Shown: positions 1-12,072 of the stretch, piece after piece
Layout of the letters: each line of letters begins with the position of its first letter
How positions within the stretch are numbered: the first letter of the stretch is position 1
Origin: Argyresthia goedartella
Taxonomy: Eukaryota > Arthropoda > Insecta > Lepidoptera > Argyresthiidae
Assembly: GCA_949825045.1 (NCBI GenBank)
Contig: OX463808.1
Span: 31,929,674-31,993,673 of the forward strand
Length of the DNA stretch: 64,000 bases
Direction of reading: 5' to 3'
Position numbers and translations under genes: made by a program
The notes under the pieces: generated by a model
Seen by the model: the letters and a program-made list of their open reading frames with translations, nothing else
What the model was told of the DNA's origin: nothing
Database searches by the model: none

Positions 1-1600
1 AAGCAATCGGGGTCCACATTATAGCCAGGTTATTATCATTGTCCAATAAGAAAAGCCGGGCCAGTAGAAAAGAATAGAGAGCACACAAAAACACACTTTG
101 ACCTTCTGAGGACAATGAAACTTCTTTGACACTTTGACAAGCACCCACCATCACCACAGAGTACGTTTCTACCTGCTAAGACCCGCCACACACATACGTT
201 CCTTCGTCGTTCCGTACCGAAACGCCGGAATCACGGATTTCGAAAGCCTATGAGTCACTTTTTTGTGACTTTTCCACTAATTTATTCGTAATCTTTCATT
301 TCATCAGCGAACTCGCGGTACTTGAGTCACAATAAAAAAAACAAAATGGCTCACCAAATGATTCAGTTTCTCGAATGCGATCTCGACTATGGATCGCCAC
401 GACGCTGGGATCTGGGACAGATGCAAGCAACGTCACGACGTCGACAGGTTCACCACAACCAAAGCAGAAGATTGCTCGGCTCATTGCCGGCTGCTTCTAC
501 CTCCATATTCGAGTCCAGGAGCTACCTGGTCACTGCACTCTTAATTCCGTGATGGTGGCAGCAATTGTTTCTAATCAGCTGATGATTTCTTGACAGCATT
601 GATAAGGTGCATCATGGTCTGGTGTTTGATTTCCAGTAGCTTCTCAGAAGTTTTTCTGTGGCATATTTCTCCTGTGCTCGAGGTGATGCCGCTTCTGATG
701 TCGCAGAAGGGTCAGGATCGATGGCTGAGGGCGTCCCGAGGATGGGTGTGATGGGTACTCGAGCATTGAAGACAACAGCGTAGTTATAACACAGTTTATT
801 AACTTTAGGGCATGAATCATGTACTAGACACAGAATAATGACACACTAGGAGCACTAGTTAGATAATAATCACACTGAACACGGGGAGTACTAGATACAT
901 AGTAACCACACTAGTCACGGGGACTGGCTAGTCCAATAATGTGGGAGGAGGTGCGCTCCGTACGACTGCTCGTTATAGACTAACTAACCCGCTGACTGGC
1001 GCGCACGCCCTTTTTATAGCATGCACACCTAGCCTCTCCATTATTAGCCCAACCTAAGCGAATGCACATATAGCTTGTGTCACCGTACTTATCTCTACTG
1101 CCTTACGCTATAGCTATATCTTAATTCGTACACTACGACATATATATATAATAATTATTTAAACAGAATACTTTCTATTACCCTGGTGGATTTAAAATAT
1201 TGGGTACCGCCTGTTCTGAATATATTGGTTACCCTGTTGGTAGAAATGGTTTTCCCCTTTTTAGAATAGAAAATCAAGAGTTTAAGAAACCCAAGAATCG
1301 CTGCATAGCAGATAGTTAAAAACTGACAAAACACAAAACCTTCCTGCAAAATTCAATTAAATAACACAGTAAAAGGTTCAAGAAAACACAGTTCAAATTA
1401 ATCAATTAAAGAATCTCGGAAATACAATAATTATCATTTAAATCAACCAGTAGAAGATTCTAAAAAACACAAAACGCACACAACACAAATAAAACAATTA
1501 AAATAAAACATTATAGATTCTAGAAGAAAAAATCTAACTACAATCTTATAACTACTAAAATCCTCAGTGTTGAAATTGTCTGGACAATTTTAATAAAAGT
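1..1600. other. Unassigned AT-rich sequence
   Basis: No gene is recognised here. Overlapping short open frames near 296-593 run on both strands without a family motif. The stretch 780-1140 has a different texture (repeated short CAC/CTAG words) and might be a degraded LTR, but I found no partner copy to support that. The rest is A/T-rich with no clear repeat. Confidence 0.4.
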
Positions 1601-1620
1601 TTAATTTTAGTACTAATACG

Positions 1621-2248
1621 TTACCCTAACCATATATATATAGAACTCCCAACGGGTTTTTCACTATCACATCGCGATCAGAAAATATATAGAACTCCTA
1701 ATGGGGTTTGAGTTCATCACTGTTACATAGCAATCGGAAAATATATAGAACTCTCAATGGGGTTTGAGTTCATCACTGTTACATCGCGATCGGAAAATAT
1801 ATAGAACTCCCAATGGGGTTTGGATTCATCACTGATACGTTACCCTAACAATATATAGAATTCCCAATGGGATTTGGGTTTGTCACTGTTACATCACGAT
1901 CGGAGAATATATAGAACTCCCAATGGGACTTGGATTTTTTACTGATACGTTACCCTAACAATATATAGAACTTCCAATGGGGTTTGGGATCATCACTAAT
2001 ACGTTACCCTAACCATATATAGAACTCCCAATGGGTTTTGGGTTCGTCACTGTTACATCACGATCGGAAAACTCCCAATGGGGTTTGGATTTATTACTGA
2101 TAAGTTACCCTTACAATATATAGAACTCCCAATGAGTTTTGGGTTCGTCACTGTTACATCGCGATCGGAAAATATATAGAACACCCAATGGGGTTTGGAT
2201 TCATCACTGATACGTTACTCTAACAATATATAGAACTCCCAATTACCT
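1621..2248. repeat. 56-bp satellite, about 11.5 copies of two interleaved types
   Basis: Tandem units of 47-60 bp, mostly 53-57, share a core reading ATATATAGAACTCCCAATGG. The second half of each unit is one of two types: type A ends in GTTACATCGCGATCGG and type B ends in GATACGTTACCCTAAC. Reading left to right the order is A A A B A B B A B A B plus a partial unit. Units differ by a few substitutions and one lacks the ATATATAG start, so the array is not freshly made. Confidence 0.85.
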
Positions 2249-2564
2249 TTACCCAGAGAAAAAGAGTGGTGTTATAAGTTTTAAGCTACTGTCTGTGTAT
2301 CTGTCTGTCGGTTGGTGGACGGATTTTATTGCATTTTTTTTAAATTGATAGTTAAATTTCCTGCAATGGTTCAAAAGTTAACAGCCTTAATAGGAAATAA
2401 TGAACCAATTGTTTGCCGTTAGGTATCATTTATTACTTACAACACGGGTCTTTTATTTTTTTTATTTCTTGTTATATAATTGCCTATACAATGTCTAATT
2501 CGAATAGAGGAACATATATTCTTACAATTAGTGAAAGAGTCATACATATTTTATAGGAAGGTAT

Positions 2565-2810
2565 GTCAATAGTCAATAGTCAAAGTACTTTATTACTGTA
2601 GATATTTACATATACTTAGCAAACGTCATTTTTTGCCTCTTCTCTACATTGGACCACTGTGGGAGAAGAAGGGCGTAGAAACTCCCACAGATTTATTTTT
2701 AGATCTCTTTTAAAAATAGGTTGTGCTTTACTAATACAAATATGAAAAATTTAATTGTTATGATTAATAAGCAGGAATAAATAATTACAAAATTATTAAC
2801 AGCAAGGTCT
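2565..2810 (-). mobile_element. 5'-truncated LINE 3' end with conserved stem-loop
   Basis: This is the reverse complement of sequence also found at 40206-40425 and 50340-50655. The 3' tail (left side here) is a short repeat of TTGACTA type. The most conserved part is a hairpin at 2657-2690, CTGTGGGAG paired with CTCCCACAG across a 16-nt loop. In the 50-kb copy the same sequence follows a LINE C-terminal coding fragment, which is why I assign it to a LINE 3' UTR. Confidence 0.65.
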
Positions 2811-3302
2811 GTCTTAATGTCTTAGCTACATCATAGAGTTGATCATTTCCATCTCATAATATGGCCGACCAAGAACGAAAATTTCATAAAATGTTATCAT
2901 GTTTTTTTAAATGATTGAATTAGATGAAACGTGTCTTTTTAAAAGCATATTTTTATTCAGTACAACCTTATATTTTTGTGATATGCATGTCGAACAATCA
3001 CGAAGACTTTTCGGGGGCTTCGCTGCGCTCGCCCGCTTTGTCTAGACCTAAGCTACCACAGTGTTTTACCCTTAAATATTTCTTCGCTCAGTGATAGTTC
3101 TAATTCTATCATGGTTGGTCATTTCATGATATGTTCAATTCTACGACATGGTTATGGAATAAATATAAATATTTTCTATTTATTATGCTAGTAACGCCAA
3201 AAATGTAATCTAATCAAGTCATAAAAATCCCGATCTAAGAGCTCACGTAACCTTAACTTTTCCCCAATCCAGGCGTGATAACCGTCAACGGTAAACACCA
3301 GC

Positions 3303-3446
3303 AGCTCTATTTTGGCATCACTCGCCTCGGAAGTGAGCGCTCTCCAAGCGACACGATTGGTGGAGCTTAGTTACGTCGAGTGATATGAACCAATCGTTGC
3401 ACTTGGCGAGCGCCTGCCGAGACGCGAGAGATTCAAAAATAGAGCT
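3303..3446. mobile_element. Small MITE-like element with inverted ends
   Basis: The ends are imperfect inverted repeats of about 30 bp, starting AGCTCTATTTT on both strands and continuing into related CTCGC/CTCGG blocks. The 144-bp interval is absent from the corresponding part of copy B near 54700, which supports its being an insertion. It has no coding capacity. Family and target duplication were not resolved. Confidence 0.5.
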
Positions 3447-3498
3447 CCAGATCATTTCACATCTTGCTCGGCTTGCGGCGCTTGTTTGAGTTATCAAG

Positions 3499-3504
3499 TG
3501 ATTC
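3499..3504. repeat. Target site duplication TGATTC, left
   Basis: TGATTC precedes the LINE and recurs at 7102-7107 after its tail. Copy B has a single site (AGTGATTATATTTGAATGG near 54743), so the empty site is visible within the window. Confidence 0.7.
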
Positions 3505-3785
3505 CGCAGGCAGACAGAAGGACAAAAACAATATTCTCTTGACAAAAATACAAACGGTCCGAATAAACAACATGCGGAATATAAAAATCAATCGAACATT
3601 TCGTTGACCACAAAAGTAGGGAATAAACGATCCGCAAGCCCAAACAGGGGCACAATACCTCACATGTTCCGTGCACAGGTAGAAAAACAAAGGGAAATCT
3701 ATATTGAAGGAATAAACCAGGTTTTCCGCATAGATCAAAAGCTCCCACAAGTAGGATAGTAAGACAAGATAATAGAAGCGCAAGT

Positions 3786-6662
3786 ATGATAGCACACATA
3801 AACATTCAAAGTTTAAATGCCAAAAAGGTATCACTACCCGAAATTTGGTTAAATAGCTTGGAAGGAAAAAACATTCAAATACTCTGCATCACAGATCACC
3901 ATAGAATAATAGAAGATCTACAAGTAGTGAATATTTCTGGTTTCAAACTGGCGGCTAGCTACTGCCGCAAGAAAAGAACTTCTAAGGGGGGTTCAGCTGT
4001 TTTTGTTAGGAACAACTTAGTATGTCTTTACATACTAAGTTGTTCCTAAGTTTCGTACCAAAAATTCAGTAGATGTCGATACCATATATTCTAGAAGTAT
4101 ATGGTATTGAATTAGCCGGTACCTTTGTTCTTTGCATTTACAGACCAAAGAAGGACAGAAACGATAATTTTATAGAAAACATGGACACCATTCTAAACAT
4201 TATACAAAAACACAAAGAGCGAAAGGTTATAATCTGTGGAGACTTCAACATCAACTTAATGATTAATGATCTGGAATCTAAAGAATTCATTTGCCTATTG
4301 GAGTCCTTTAATATGATAAGATATATATACGAACCAACTCGCATTACGCAGCACAGTAGCACGTGTATCGATAACATTATATCAAATATGCCCCTGCATG
4401 ACGCAAATGTAATTGAAGTCGGCTTGTCTGATCACACGTTACAATGTGCTACTATAGGTGTTCCAATGAAAGAAAAATCGGTGTACTTCACCGTGGTCAG
4501 AAATATGAAAAACGATAATCTTCTGAACTTAAAAAGCCAGCTGGCTAACGAGTCGTGGGAGGATGTATATAAACAATCAAACTGCGATGCAGCATTTGAC
4601 CGCTTTCACGATGTCCTCTTATGTGCTTTTGAGGTAAATTGCCCCCTCATTCGCGTCAAAAATAATGTTGACAACAAAACTGATGCTGGTTGATCTCACA
4701 GGGAATCAAAAAATCCTGCAAAACAAAAAGGGAATGGTTTATCAGGATGAAAAATACTAAAAATAAAGATTAAGCTCTGATAAATCATTATAGGCTGTAT
4801 TGTTCAATATTAAACAGGGTTGTATCAATTGCAAAAAAAAAATATCATGAGAAAAAGATAATAAAGTCTAATGACATAATCAAAACTACATGGCAACTAG
4901 TGAACAAAAGTGTAAAAGGAAATAGATCGGTGGAAATAAATGGTTTCACTGGACTCTCAGATGGTGATAACACCACTAAATCCGATTATGATGCGCCTGA
5001 TCTTTTCAAAATTTTCTTAACGAATACTGTTAGAGTTCCACCGCAACATTGTACTGTTGCTGAAAGCTGTGAATTACCACAATTTACGCGAGAATAGATG
5101 TTTGTCAGACCACTGTCTATGGATGACTTGACAAAGACTATCAGTTCGCTTAAAAACAAAATGTCTTGCGGATATGACCATATACCAGCCTGTGTAATAA
5201 AATTTATCTTTTAAACCGTAGCAGAGCCACTTCAATTTATCATAAACAAATCCTTAAGTGAAGGTGTCTTTCCCCAAAAGCTCAAAAAGGCCCAAGTTAG
5301 ACCGATCCACAAAAAAGGCGATAAGTTAGACCAATTAGGCCAATAACTCTCCTTCTGATACTATCAAAAATATTTGAAAAGGTAATGGGACACAGACTCC
5401 GAGCTTTCCTGTCATTGAATAATATCTAATCACCTGAGCAATTTGGTTTTAGGGAGGGTGTCTCCACAGCAGATGCAATTTTTGATATGTGTGACTTTGT
5501 GGGAGAAAGTTTGGATCGTATGAAAAATGTTATATCTGTCTTACTAGATCTGTCAAAGGCCTTCGACCATGTAAATCACAACATCCTACTTGATATAATT
5601 GATAGGTATGGAATCAGGGGAGAAACAAATAAATGGTTCAGATCGTACCTGGAAAATAGACAGCAAAGCGTGGTTTTGCCTATCTTGGATAAATCCAAAA
5701 CCATGTTGAATATTGAATCTGAGACATTAAACATAGGCAAAGGAGTGCCACAGGGTAGCATACTAGGCCCTATAATTTTTCTCTTGTATGTAAACCACCT
5801 ACCTAAAATCGTAAACGATAAAGTTGTTATGTTTGCTGACGATGTATCTGTTTTTTTTTAATTCCAAAGAGACCAAAATGAAAACCTTTCGAATGCGATT
5901 TCAGAATCAGTCACCAAAATAGTAGACTGGTTTAAGACACTTAACCTTAACACAAATGCTAACAAAACACAGTTGATTCATTTCAGAAATTACAACACTA
6001 AACCTATAAACTTAAACTTAAAGCTAGACCAAAAAATTATTGAATTAGTTCCAAATTCCAGGTTCCTAGGAATATATACCGACGAAAACCTAAACTGGAA
6101 AAAACACATTGAGATCCTAGAGAACAAACTTAGTAGCTTCTGCTACGCATTACGATCGCTTTACAAAATAGCTACAAAAAAAGCCGCCTTGCAGGCATAC
6201 TTCGCCTTCTTCTAATCTAGAACCCTCTATGGACTAGCAATGTGGGGAAATAGTGTAGACGTTAATAAAATTTTCGTCCTACAAAAGAGATGCGTCCGTA
6301 TTTTGGATAACCTTGGTAGTAACAGAGATTCGTGCAGGGATTCTTTTAAAAAACTTAAGCTACACACTATAACAGGGTTATATATAATTGAGTTGTGTAA
6401 ATTGGTCAGACGTCACCCTGAAAAATTCCCTCAAAGACCACCTGGTGTCAGCAATCGTCTGAACGAAAGAAATCATAAAAAACTAGAAGTTCCTCAATGT
6501 AGAACTACTACCTTCTCTCGGGGAACAAAAATGATAGCCATAAAGGTTTACAATAAGTTACCAGAAGCCTTAGTAGTCTTAGAATATCGTAAATTTTTTA
6601 TAGCACTAAAAAAACTTTTGGTGTTTATATGTCCTAACAGCTTAAGTTTAATGAAATTTTGA
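3786..6662 (+). pseudogene. LINE-A ORF2 (endonuclease-RT), decayed
   Basis: The endonuclease begins near 3786 with an AHINIQSLNAK motif and has GDFNIN near 4240. Its reading frame is broken at about 4050 by a 44-bp inverted duplication. Reverse transcriptase blocks run from about 5100: LLDLSKAFDHVNH, GVPQGSILGP and FADD near 5840. The frame then breaks at a T8 run (about 5852) and resumes at 5973-6215 and 6240-6662 with the thumb and C-terminal region. In the family this protein nicks target DNA and primes cDNA synthesis on it. At least five breaks rule out function. The exact clade (CR1 or Jockey) was not settled. Confidence 0.85.
4006..4049. repeat. Perfect 20-bp inverted duplication with 4-nt loop
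   Basis: Bases 4006-4025 and 4030-4049 are exact reverse complements around the loop CTTT. The structure lies inside the endonuclease frame, which stops at 4047-4049, and downstream LINE coding resumes shortly after it. Confidence 0.9.
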
Positions 6663-7779
6663 AATTATCTCCTAATTCAGACTGATTATTATGACCTATA
6701 ACTTATTATTAAATGCAATTAACTGTAGCACTAGGGAAACTTTTGGTGATCATGTGTGTCCTCATAGCCTAAGTGAACTTTATAATTTCGACATGGAATC
6801 CTGTGTGTATATGTACATTTTGAAATTATCTCCTAATTATTATGACTGACATTATTATGACCTATAAATTAATATCAAATGACCACAGTTTTCTATTTTA
6901 CTATTAATTAATTATAGGCAGGCGTGTTATTTTACTTTAAATGAGGATGAATGTTGTTGTGTACATATTTTTTCATGTAAATACTTATTTTATACTAATT
7001 GCTACACCTTAAGGGTAAAATTACATTGTACCTAAGTGATGCGAACTGTAACACCTCCATCTAACGTGTAATTTATTGCAATAAACAAATTGAATTGAAA
7101 TTGATTCTGTTTAAATGGTAACACTTATAACTTTGATATGAAATCCTCTCTTAGTTTAAATTACATTGCAACCTTAGTTAATTTTTGTACCGACCGCGAC
7201 GTGGAAATCTCAGACTACTATAAAATGCTCATCTCGAGACAGCAATTGTTGATTTGCCGATTTTCGGGATGAAATTCACTACGATTTGTGAAATTGTGTA
7301 AACAAAAATAATTGTAAATGGGAATAAAACCCGTAGTACTCGAATTAAATCAAAAAAACCTAACTTTACAAATCTTTTAATCGTTTCGCGTACAGTTCTT
7401 TTTTTCATGTCTTTTTCCTGTTTTTTTTTTGTATGAAAAATATACGGTCCGGTAATTGCATGACCTAGTTTGTTAGTTACTTGATGTTCACCCAATCATA
7501 CACAGCGTAATATAAACTGCGATAGAAGTCATGGGTCGTTAACGGTATTTTATGATCACTGCCATCGCAGTCATAGGTCGGTGAGAGGTTAAATACGTAG
7601 AAAACTACCATACATAAACACAAATCATACGCGACGCGTCATCCATGACCGGACATCGTCAAATCCCTCCAAACGGCTGTACTTAACTGTTGCGGTGTAA
7701 AACCTTCAGCATAGATTACTTAAAGCTTGTCACGAACGAGAAACAATTATAATCAGAACCACACTAGCCTTCAGAAAAC

Positions 7780-9738
7780 ATGGACTGTAGTGCCTTAATA
7801 TTTATTTATACTATCCATATTTCAAACGTGGCCATGGATCAGAACAAGTACTACATTGAACATAAAATAGTCGGCGGCGAAAAAGCTAAGATAGAGAACT
7901 TCCCTTACGTAGTGTTTCTGACTCTACGGTGTGACGACTCCTGGATATGCGGCTCCTCGATCCTTAATCAGAATTTTATCGTGACAGCAGCCCATTGTTT
8001 GGAGGACTGCGCACAACATCACCACGTCAACGCTTTTGTAGGAAAAGCGAAACGAGAAACAGGGGGAAAATTCGCGGTCGAGAGTTGGAAGATACACGAA
8101 AATTATGACTCACGTTCAGTATCGAATGATATAGGTCTTGTAAAGCTCAAATGTAGTCTAAAGTTGGACGCCACGATTAGCAGAGTCGCAATAGTAAGCG
8201 AAACGCCTTTTCAAGACGATGCCGTTGTTGCTGGATGGGGCGTTACTAATGTAAGTATCTTCCCGATGCGACGAAATTTTATTTACTTCAAAATTATATC
8301 AAAACTCCAGCATCGCTGCGTCCAAAACAATTGTAACTGCGACCTTACCTCTGCCACCCCTATGTTTCACGTTATGTGGTGAGATGTCATTATATAACTT
8401 TAGCCCGCGACTCCGTCTGTGTAGTAACACTTTTAGGTCACATTTATATCACGGACACGGTTGTATGCGAGTGTCGAAGTATTCCTTGCGAGTAGCAAAA
8501 TATGTGATATCAACGGCCGCATCTTATTTTGCGTAAACATGTACCCGTAGCGTACCGAACATGGAGGATGAGGTCGGGGATAGAGCTTTCTAAAGCGCAT
8601 AGCTCTGTCTCTCACTTTCCCGCGTCAACACCTCCCGCGGGGTCGCCATGCGTTCAAAGTTGAACTTACACAAGTTCTAGGATGTGTAAAAGGAAAAGGG
8701 TGTGAACATTTTTTATGGAGACTGGCATAGGTACCCACGTTCCACCGTTACTTACGGAATTCGTAAATACAAACTGTTGTTGGGCATAATTTAATCCATA
8801 GATTGACACCGATTGATGTTCTTTGCTGAATTCGCTTGATACTCGCAAGGGAATCAAAGCCTACAGGGAATTTCACGTTGATCGAGAATCATGAAAGGCC
8901 ACTATGGCCTTATGCTGACTCATTGCGGGTTGGAGGGGGAGTGTCGGGCTAGTGTCCAATCGAATTTAGGGCCAGTTTTTAAGATAGATCATACATCTTG
9001 TATATGTAAAATGTGTCATCGGGTCGTCTTTAAACAAGCCGTAACTCTGCTTAGTCTATTTATTTCTGAATAATTAATATTATTAACCTGCTGGGACGCA
9101 GAAAACCTAAAAAGGAACCATTATGACAGACGTCTCCTAGAGTACTGTAGATTCTATTGTGGGCATTTATGGGCAAAAAACATAAACTTTGCCTTAATTG
9201 TTGTGTCATTATTTTTTCTTTTCCGGCCAGCAGAGATAGCCAAAGGGTTAACATTATTTTATCTCTTTCAAGGAAAATAATGAGGAGGAATCTCAATATT
9301 TGAAATATGCTAAACAAGTACTTTGGTCACGGCATGATTGTTTGAAAGTATTGACTAAGATACCCAAACTCACGATTTGTGGTAAACCGAAAAACAATCA
9401 CGGCTACGCTGCTGTGTAAGTTACCGAAAATGCACTGTAGTCATTTACTTTTCGAAACGTTTTGTCTAGTAACTAGACTCTCGTTGAAAAGAAATACCTA
9501 TTATGAATTAATATCCACATGAATACAAATTTTCAACTCTGGGCTATAGGGTAACTTATCATGATGATATTCCAGGGGTGACTCCGGCGGCGCGCTTGTC
9601 GTCAGAGGCTACATCTTGGTCGGGATCGTCTCCTTCAAAAATCCAGGCCGGGCAAAGGATCTAGTGGTATACACGGAAGTCTCCAGGTTCCGAAAATGGT
9701 TACTCCTCAACGCCAAAAATTTATACTGTAATTTATAG
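7780..9738 (+). CDS. Secreted trypsin/chymotrypsin-like serine protease, copy A (3 exons)
   Basis: Exons are 7780-8250, 9273-9415 and 9576-9738, giving 777 nt (258 aa plus stop). Introns are 1022 and 160 bp. Splice sites: donor GTAAGT at 8251, acceptor TTTCAAG ending 9272, donor GTAAGT at 9416, acceptor TTCCAG ending 9575. Phases match (0, then 2). The product has a short hydrophobic signal-like N-terminus (residues 1-18), a pro-peptide ending EHK and a mature start IVGG at 30-33. Catalytic residues visible are TAAHC (His72), ND-IGLVKL (Asp117) and GDSGGALV in exon 3. Length is normal for the S1 family. The cysteine usually just before the GDSGG motif is replaced (sequence ends AAVGDSGG), and its disulfide partner also seems absent. 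Digestive or haemolymph roles are both possible; substrate is unknown. Confidence 0.85.
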
Positions 9739-10009
9739 CATAATGGTTGTCCCCTTTTAAGAAACTTGTTTCTTCAGTTTTTTTTGCTGGATTGGTGGGT
9801 ATGGAACGCAAATTTGGAGGGACGCACTGACTGCTTAAGTCTTGTATTTAACTGCTTACAAAGTGATTTAAAAGTGATATCCAAAAAATACATTTTCATC
9901 CCAAAAATACTAAATGCTTACCAAATTTGTGTGCCCTATTTCATATCAATCCTTTTTAAGAGTTAGTCGGTGAAACAGAGGATTTGCCAGCATATTTATT
10001 TATTAATCC

Positions 10010-10650
10010 AAGTTACCATGATATTTCTTTTATAAAGTTCGATATGGAACGACTGATCATTGTCATCGATATGCTATCTGTCTTTGAAAACGTTGCTTCT
10101 TCATGTACAAAAAAGTCTCAACCAGTTCTTTATTCAATCAAGACTTGCTCGTAGGACACCGCCTTGAGCGTTCGTGTGTCATAATGTAACCACTTAGTTA
10201 AATCTTGTTCAATTGATACCGTCGCGGTCGTTCTTATTATAATATGTAATACCAGTTTATAAACGCATAGAGCGTAGTTAATTTCTCATAAATGTATAGT
10301 GCTTCAAGTTAATAAAGTGTAGTCGTGTAACCAAGTCAGTGTTTAACTCCATCAATCTCCAACCCAAAATTCATCATCTTTTATCACGGCCCTTTGGAAT
10401 CGCATCTCGTTGCTGACGCGGCGAAAATTTACCACGCAGTCGTGGTTTGTGGCCCAGCCTTCGGTCCTGTGCCGCTGGGTCTGATAGCTCAGGTCTGGCT
10501 GTCAATGGACATTCCCGGTGAAGTCGTCTTCCGTGGTTTTGGAGAAGACAGAGCCACGTATTAGCAGCCAGTTTGGGGGGGCATTCAGATGCCGCGAGGT
10601 GACCTACCCCAATCACATCATAATTTTAGGCTCTCGGAACCTACCGATTC
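10010..10650. other. Copy-A-specific insertion, possibly a solo LTR
   Basis: This stretch has no counterpart in copy B. It contains an AATAAAGTG signal at about 10311-10319 and a TGTGTCATAATG block that could start an LTR, but I could not find matching ends or a target duplication. The following 250 bp is more GC-rich and has a minus-strand open frame without recognisable motifs. Confidence 0.35.
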
Positions 10651-10869
10651 AACGAACATTTTTTCTCACATTTGGTGGCTTACAAAAATTGGAAACCCAA
10701 TTTATTCTGAAATGTTATTAAATAGCCCTTTTTTGGTCCTAAAAATATTTGCTTCTACGAATAATATTGGTTTCCTCAAAAAAAAATAAGTTTGCCTAAT
10801 TAAAGTAGCAGCTTGTCTATAATTTATTATCAAATATATATATTTGCAGCCGCTCAGGATGCCTTTTTA

Positions 10870-11509
10870 ACTTGCTTTTCTTTAACTTGCAATGTCTGTA
10901 TGTGTTACCGTTAGAATGCAGATACCGTTAATATGCAAATTAACTAGATAATTTGCAGGATTTCCTTGTAAAAACATGGGGTCGGGGAAAGTGACCTATT
11001 GGTTCTGTGAAACTGTGGCGGGGGTGTTATATTCAGCCACAAACATTTATATATTTGACATTAAATAGTTCAGTTTTGGTCTATCCATACATTTTATTGC
11101 AATCGTTGCAGTTTATTTGGAACACCTTAGCGCGTTAATAGGGGTTCTAAATTTGGTGAGTATTTTATACACGTTGTTTCTGTTTTTGGTGCTCGTTGCC
11201 GTTTTAGGGTAAAGTTTTTTTATATTTAAATCCTAAATTGGTAAACAATATATTTGATGCCGTTTTATAAAATCTTTATTTATATAGTGGGTATCGTCAA
11301 ATTAGGTCATACGCCCATCTTTCAAACGTTGTTCATCCTAAAGGAGACATTTTCCAAACCCTGAAAAAAAATAGTTAAAATCCCTTTTTCATCTTTAAAA
11401 AACATCATCTGTCAATGGGAATTTGTCAATATGAAAAATATAAGATAATAGATGTTTTTCACCTAAAACTTGCCAAAAATGCTATTTCTTGAAATATAAA
11501 AATAATATT
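10870..11509. other. Unassigned AT-rich spacer
   Basis: I see no gene, repeat or element signature here. It ends at the target duplication of the LOA element. Confidence 0.4.
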
Positions 11510-11524
11510 GATATCATAGTTCTT
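11510..11524. repeat. 15-bp target site duplication, left
   Basis: GATATCATAGTTCTT occurs here and again at 13648-13662. The two copies bracket the LOA element exactly. Confidence 0.9.
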
Positions 11525-11617
11525 CTATCTTCTATCTTCTACAAGGGGGTTGTAGTGCCTGCACCTGGCCCACTTGAGCCTTGAGGGCCTTTGTGCATGA
11601 CCCCTTCGCCTGCACAT

Positions 11618-12052
11618 CTACTTCAGCCATCCCAACTCCTGCACCAGCTGGAGAAGGAGGCCTGGGTGTTCTAGAAGCTCATGGGTGTTTGTTGTGTCTC
11701 CTAGGATAGCCATCCTGATTTCTGTTGTGGATGGACATGCCAGTAGCATATGCTCTACTGTTTCTTCCACTTCCATGCACCCCCTGCACAGGGGTCTGTC
11801 CTTTGCACCTGTAATTGTCAAGTGTTTGTTTAGTGTACAATGGCCTGTAATAAGGCTTGTTAGTATTTTTATTTTATTGCGTGGTAGTCTCATTAAGTAA
11901 TTTGTAAATTTATGGTTATATTTGTCTATAAAAAGTTTTGTGTTTTTGCAGTCTTCTCTGCTAGACCATAATAGGTTTTGTTGCTGCACTCTGTGGCTTC
12001 TCTGAACCACCCCTTTGATGAGTTTTGACAACTCCGTCATGCCGACCGCCAT
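11618..12052 (-). pseudogene. LOA ORF2 C-terminal fragment (RNase H end and zinc-binding tail)
   Basis: About 144 aa. It shows the end of an RNase H-type region (RLPRNKIKILTSLITGHCT) followed by a Cys/His cluster, C-x2-C with a downstream EH-x4-C, typical of the C-terminus of LOA, I and related LINE proteins. The catalytic RT part is absent. It lies directly after ORF1, with only about 20 bases between the frames. Confidence 0.75.
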
Positions 12053-12072
12053 GAACTGGCAGCCTCCTTCCC

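Larger units (their letters stand above)
2330..3504 (+). repeat. Segmental duplication copy A, left part
   Basis: Sequence blocks here match 54225-54745 in the same order and orientation: the stretch after TTCCTGCAATGGTTCAAAAG, the CGACACGGGT-like block, the TTCTTCGCTCA block, GCTAGTAACGCCAA and GGCTTGCGGCGCT. Copy A carries extra DNA that copy B lacks: a LINE 3' tail (2565-2810), about 250 bp of unassigned sequence after it, and a MITE (3303-3446). The homology resumes at 7102 after a LINE insertion. The duplicated unit carries a serine protease gene. Confidence 0.8.
3505..7101 (+). mobile_element. LINE-A, 5'-truncated, inside copy A
   Basis: A 3.6-kb non-LTR retrotransposon of the CR1/Jockey group. 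It starts in the remains of ORF1, continues through endonuclease and reverse transcriptase, and ends in a 3' UTR with a short ATTGAA-type tail. It splits the segmental duplication cleanly and is flanked by a 6-bp duplication. Several frameshifts and stops make it inactive. The 3' UTR has a degenerate internal duplication (about 6607-6720 against 6730-6890). Confidence 0.85.
7102..10860 (+). repeat. Segmental duplication copy A, right part
   Basis: Homologous to about 54745-57790, including upstream sequence, all three protease exons, both introns and the 3' flank down to the GCTCAGG(A/G)TGCC block. Copy A alone carries about 650 extra bases at roughly 10010-10650. Exon lengths agree closely, while introns differ by small indels and many substitutions, so the duplication is not recent. 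Confidence 0.8.

Noticed and set aside
1621..2248. CRISPR-like or telomeric array
   Set aside because: Units are contiguous, with no unique spacers. The TTACCCTAAC words resemble insect telomere repeats only by chance and are embedded in a 56-bp unit.
3457..3834. Minus-strand open frames of 103-125 aa
   Set aside because: They overlap the duplication border and the LINE-A start on the opposite strand, and have no family motif.
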